Notes under the pieces: model-generated
Database searches by the model: none
Told to the model about the DNA's origin: nothing
Seen by the model: only the letters and a program-made list of their open reading frames with translations
Assembly (NCBI GenBank): GCA_024762925.1
Contig: JANTGM010000030.1
Location: 1-55,041, forward strand
Source of the DNA: Kofleriaceae bacterium
Lineage (GTDB): Bacteria > Myxococcota_A > Polyangia > Haliangiales > Haliangiaceae
DNA length: 55,041 nucleotides
Reading direction: 5' to 3'
Position numbers and translations under genes: made by a program
In this document: positions 51,830 through 55,041 of the stretch, one piece after another
Layout of the letters: every line of letters starts with the position of its first letter
How positions within the stretch are numbered: position 1 is the first letter of the stretch

Positions 51830-54583
51830 TTGGCGATAAACAGAAATAAGGTCATGGATGCGGGCCGAAAGGCTTATGAGAAGGGCCAGTACGACAAGGC
51901 GATCAAAGAGTATCTGAAAGTCGTAAAAGAGGATCCCAAGGACGTCCGCGTCTGGCTGAAGATCGGGGACATTTACGCTAAGCAAGATGCTAAGGGCGAA
52001 GCCACTGACACCTATATGAAGGTGGCCAAGTTCTACTCGGATCAGGGCTTCTACCTAAAAGCGGTTGCGGTCTACAAACAGATCCTCAAGGTGGATCCGC
52101 GTTTGGTTGAGGTGAATCTCAAGCTTGCGGAGCTGTATCGCCAGCTCGGGCTCTTGTCCGATGCCATGCAGCACTTTGAAATGGTTGCTGCGTTCTTTCA
52201 TCGTGAAGGAAAGACTCGCGAGGCACTGGCAACGCTGCGGCAACTGGTCGATCTCGATCCAGAGAACGTGGCAACGCGCATCAAACTCGCGGAGCTGTAT
52301 TCCAAAGAGGAGATGACCTCCGAGGCTATCGGCGAGTTCTCAACGACCTGCGAGTTTCTTCGCAAGAATGGCCGGCAAGACGACTTCATCAAGGTTGCAG
52401 AGCGTCTCCTCTTTCACGATCAAGAGAACATCGAGTTATGCCAGGAGTTGGCAACGCTCTACTTGCAGCGCAACGATCCCCGTCGTGCCTTGGCCAAGCT
52501 TCAGATTTGCTTTAAGGCAAATCAAAACGATCCCAATGTACTTGCCTTGCTCGCCCAGGCATTTCAGCGCTTGGATCAAAAAGGCAAGACCGTTTCGGTT
52601 CTCAAAGAGCTCGCACGAGTTCACGCGGAGTCAGGAAAACGCCAAGAAGCGGAAGAGGTTCATCGCAAGATCCTCGAGTACGTTCCCAATGACCCCGACT
52701 CTCTCAAGTTTCTAAATCGCGCAGGAAAGCCGTCAAACCTTGCGGACGCGGTGGATTTCACCGTTCCTGATAAGCCCGATGTCGCACCACCACCGCGCTT
52801 TGGCGGCAACAAGATGGGGCGGACAACCGGTTCGATGCCGCTGGTGCAGCCACCCTCCGACATGAATCCGTTAGGGGATTCGGCCGTACCAGATCAGCGT
52901 CCGGCCGAGGATGATTTTGTCGCCGAGCTAGAGCTTGATGAACAGAGCGGTTACGACCAGGCGGAAATTAGCAGCGTCGATTCCCAGGAAAGCGCTGATG
53001 AGATCGTAAAAATTCTCACAGAGACCGATGTCTATGTGAAGTACGGCCTGCATCAGAAAGCCATCGATCACTTGCGTCGGGTCTTCGAGATTGACGAGCG
53101 CAACCTCGAAGCTCGTGAGCGTCTACAGGACATCCTCATCAAAGAGGGGCGAGAAGCTGAGGGAATTCGCGAGCTGCAGGTCCTGGCGGAGCACACCGTT
53201 GGCGGAAATCCACAGCAAGCTCTTACTTATCTAAGGAAAATTCTTAGCCTTGATGGTGGCAACACAATCGCCCACGAGTTTGCGGAGCGTCATCGACTTG
53301 ATGTTGGCACTGGAACAGCGCCGCCCAACGACAACCCCGCGGGACACATCAGCGTCGCCGAGGACGAACTCGAGTTTGATGACCTCTCGTTTGATCAAGG
53401 CCTGATGGGAATGAACCCGAGCCCAGGCGTGGCTGTGCAGGCTTCGCCTGGTGGAACATCTTCGGTCACGCGACGCGAAGATGTGGACTACGACTTTGGA
53501 CTCGACGGCGCAGCGGGTGCCCCGGTAACGATGGAGGTCGACATTGGACAAGTCGAGAATGCGTTGGCGGTTGCGGAACTCGATGGCGATGAGCTCGATT
53601 TTGATCTAGCTCCTCCTCGCGATCCTCTTGCGGCAGGATCGTCAGCAGACCCTCAACCCTCCAACGACTTGGCGTTTGATCCGCACGATGCCGCGGCCTT
53701 TGATGGCAGGGCGCACTCTCATGGGATCGAACTCGTCGACGAACTCGATAGCGATGTGCTCGAGGAACTCGATTCGGACGAGTTTATTCTCGATGGCACT
53801 GATGCCTCAAATGAGCCACCCATGGACGACTTTGGCGCGAGCGTCGAAGTGGACTCTGGTGGGCCCTCAACCAACCTAGAAGACGATTTGGATGAGGCAG
53901 ACTTCTTCATGTCTCAAGGCCTCTTCGACGAGGCACAGGACATTCTCGATGTCTTGATGACCCGCTATCCCAACAACCCACTTGTCGCGTCAAAGAACGA
54001 AGAGCTGGAAATGGCTCGAAGCGGTGCGTCGACAGAGGGCGACAACTTGCTTGGCACTCACCTCAACAATGACAACCTGCTCGGTGACATTGATGATTCG
54101 TTTCTTGATGGCGCGCTCGATGGGCCAACAGGGCACGATGCAGTGAGCCCACAGACAGCTCCGCAGAATTTTGGACGAGCGCCATCTGTTGTTCTCGAAA
54201 ATCCGGTCGACGAGAACGATGCAGATACCCACTTTGACCTCGGTCTGGCCTACAAAGAGATGGGGCTCTACAGTGAAGCGATTTCCGCCTTTGAGAAGGT
54301 GATGGAGGTGCCTGGTCGCGAGGTCCAGTGTCGGCTCATGGTCGGGCTGTGCCACCGCGAACAAAACAGCCTCAGTGAATCAATCAGCCAGTTCAAGGCT
54401 GGGCTCTACGTAAACAACATCACGGGAGCTGAGAAGTTCAGCTTGTACTACGAGATTGGTGTGACATACGAGTCACTCCAAGATCCCCAAGAAGCGCTCT
54501 ACTACTACGAGATGGTGCTCAAGAAGCAGCCCGACTACCGTGATGTTGCCGAGCGCGTCGCAGAAATCAAGGCCGCTTCATAG
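51830..54583 (+). CDS. long TPR protein, SgmX-like
   Basis: 917 residues, TTG start (MAINRNKVMDAGRKAYEKGQ); ATG 51854 is the alternative. Three TPR blocks are separated by acidic, flexible linkers: an N-terminal block (about 1-300, beginning KGQYDKAIKEYLKVVKEDPK), a middle block (about 387-500) and a C-terminal block (about 685-917, including THFDLGLAYKEMGLYSEAI). There is no signal peptide and no membrane segment, so it is cytosolic. The position beside pil genes and a roadblock gene, the TPR content and the length fit SgmX, the M. xanthus polar protein that binds MglA-GTP and stimulates pilus extension. That identity is from synteny and architecture, not from alignment. The stop is followed 14 bp later by repeat copy D. 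Confidence 0.85.
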   Translation: MAINRNKVMDAGRKAYEKGQYDKAIKEYLKVVKEDPKDVRVWLKIGDIYAKQDAKGEATDTYMKVAKFYSDQGFYLKAVAVYKQILKVDPRLVEVNLKLAELYRQLGLLSDAMQHFEMVAAFFHREGKTREALATLRQLVDLDPENVATRIKLAELYSKEEMTSEAIGEFSTTCEFLRKNGRQDDFIKVAERLLFHDQENIELCQELATLYLQRNDPRRALAKLQICFKANQNDPNVLALLAQAFQRLDQKGKTVSVLKELARVHAESGKRQEAEEVHRKILEYVPNDPDSLKFLNRAGKPSNLADAVDFTVPDKPDVAPPPRFGGNKMGRTTGSMPLVQPPSDMNPLGDSAVPDQRPAEDDFVAELELDEQSGYDQAEISSVDSQESADEIVKILTETDVYVKYGLHQKAIDHLRRVFEIDERNLEARERLQDILIKEGREAEGIRELQVLAEHTVGGNPQQALTYLRKILSLDGGNTIAHEFAERHRLDVGTGTAPPNDNPAGHISVAEDELEFDDLSFDQGLMGMNPSPGVAVQASPGGTSSVTRREDVDYDFGLDGAAGAPVTMEVDIGQVENALAVAELDGDELDFDLAPPRDPLAAGSSADPQPSNDLAFDPHDAAAFDGRAHSHGIELVDELDSDVLEELDSDEFILDGTDASNEPPMDDFGASVEVDSGGPSTNLEDDLDEADFFMSQGLFDEAQDILDVLMTRYPNNPLVASKNEELEMARSGASTEGDNLLGTHLNNDNLLGDIDDSFLDGALDGPTGHDAVSPQTAPQNFGRAPSVVLENPVDENDADTHFDLGLAYKEMGLYSEAISAFEKVMEVPGREVQCRLMVGLCHREQNSLSESISQFKAGLYVNNITGAEKFSLYYEIGVTYESLQDPQEALYYYEMVLKKQPDYRDVAERVAEIKAAS

Positions 54584-54597
54584 CTGCTGCCGCGCTC

Positions 54598-54766
54598 GTG
54601 CGCGATTCATGAATATTGAACGCGCTCACTCGTCTTCTCGCCCGCTGGAGAGACTGGCTTTGCCAGCCTTCTTCGTTCGGTCGCTTGCCCCAGCAAACTC
54701 TCTCTTCCCGCCTCGCCAGCAAACGAGCTGACTGCGATCACGAATCAATGTCCATGGATCGCGCAC
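54598..54766 (+). repeat. interspersed repeat copy D, 169 bp with terminal inverted repeats
   Basis: Left end GTGCGCGATTCATGAATAT; right end ATGGATCGCGCAC. The 9 outer bases GTGCGCGAT pair exactly with ATCGCGCAC. The interior holds CTGGC-TTT-GCCAG. Two bases (TT) separate it from copy E. It lies 14 bp after the TPR gene stop. Confidence 0.9.
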
Positions 54767-54768
54767 TT

Positions 54769-54940
54769 GTGCGCGATTCATGAATATAGAACGCGCTCAC
54801 TCGCCTTCTCGCCCGCTGGAGAGACTGGCTTTGCCAGCCTTCTTCGTTCGGTCGCTTGCCCCCAGCAAACTCTCTCTTCCCGCCTCGCCAGCAAACGAGC
54901 TGACTTCGCGATCACGAATCAATGTCCATGGATCGCGCAC
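54769..54940 (+). repeat. interspersed repeat copy E, 172 bp, near-identical to copy D
   Basis: It differs from copy D by two substitutions, one extra C in the GCTTGCCCCC tract and an inserted TC near GACTTCGCGATC, so the pair is roughly 97 percent identical. Same terminal inverted repeats. This looks like a recent head-to-tail duplication. Confidence 0.92.
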
Positions 54941-54948
54941 TAACTAAC

Positions 54949-55041
54949 TAGTGTGGGATCCAGAGGCATAGAACGCCCTGGCTCGGTTCTTCGCCCTTTG
55001 AACGCCTTCGGCTCATCGTTGCTCAGATCCTTGCTTGCCCC
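54949..55041 (+). repeat. interspersed repeat copy F, cut by the window end
   Basis: Left end TAGTGTGGGATCCAGA resembles the inverted end of copy B (TAGTGTCGG). The body (GGCTCGGTTCTTCGCCCT, then CCTTCGGCTCATCGTTGCTCAG) follows copy B rather than D/E. Continues past the window. No gene is visible between 54584 and 55041; the whole 458 bp is repeats. Confidence 0.8.

Noticed and set aside
54598-54940. Possible tRNA or rRNA-like structure in the repeats
   Set aside because: The hairpins do not form a cloverleaf and there is no TPsiC-like or anticodon arm; the copies fit a dispersed element better.

Overview
The window looks like a chromosome segment of a Myxococcota-type bacterium (formerly Deltaproteobacteria), possibly Bradymonadales-like. 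This is an inference from gene content. The evidence is a Cys-rich myxobacterial-type surface repeat protein, many lipoproteins and TPR proteins, a FHA-GGDEF protein, a kinase-like protein, and above all a type IV pilus block (pilMNOPQ) followed by aroKB, a roadblock/LC7 gene, aroQ, accB, accC and a long TPR gene. That order resembles the Myxococcus xanthus pil-mglC-sgmX neighbourhood as I remember it. Base composition is moderately GC-rich. I saw no rRNA, tRNA, CRISPR array, transposase or integrase.

Layout. 1-2.4 kb: the end of a Cys-rich surface protein, a small His-rich lipoprotein, a decayed SleB-like cell wall hydrolase and a RadC/JAMM protein. 2.4-6.7 kb: an outer membrane barrel, an ECF sigma factor with its probable anti-sigma partner, a SUKH protein with a zinc ribbon, and a GFA-GNAT fusion. 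6.9-10.5 kb (minus): zwf-pgl-gnd, the complete oxidative pentose phosphate branch in one operon. 10.7-15.1 kb: a pseudokinase facing a TPR/HExxH peptidase whose 3' end has been amplified as an 86-bp tandem array. 15.1-25.3 kb: small envelope proteins, an alpha/beta-hydrolase lipoprotein and a 2184-residue outer membrane protein. 25.6-30 kb: a stand-alone MshEN domain and a PBP1A-type murein synthase. 30-37 kb: glpK with a barrel protein, FHA-GGDEF, gluQ, an enlarged CDP-alcohol phosphatidyltransferase and a vWA lipoprotein. 37.4-54.6 kb: a sigma-54 activator with a degenerate receiver, then the pilus/polarity/shikimate/ACC cluster.

How the genes fit together. PilM, PilN, PilO, PilP and PilQ make the alignment complex and secretin of the type IV pilus. 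The roadblock protein (MglC-like) and the TPR protein (SgmX-like) are the kind of factors that connect pilus activity to cell polarity in M. xanthus. The FHA-GGDEF protein and the MshEN protein suggest c-di-GMP input. AroKB and AroQ (shikimate pathway) and AccB/AccC (fatty acid synthesis) are housekeeping genes embedded in the same transcription unit.

The least explained element is a family of about 170-bp structured repeats with terminal inverted repeats. Six copies sit at 6722, 25265, 26443, 54598, 54769 and 54949, mostly directly against gene 3' ends, and two of them form a near-identical tandem pair. Other unusual points are a ~640-residue Ala/Lys/Glu coiled-coil insert in PilQ, a histone H1-like Lys/Ala/Pro tail on AccB, and a pair of matched palindromes upstream of the sigma-54 activator.
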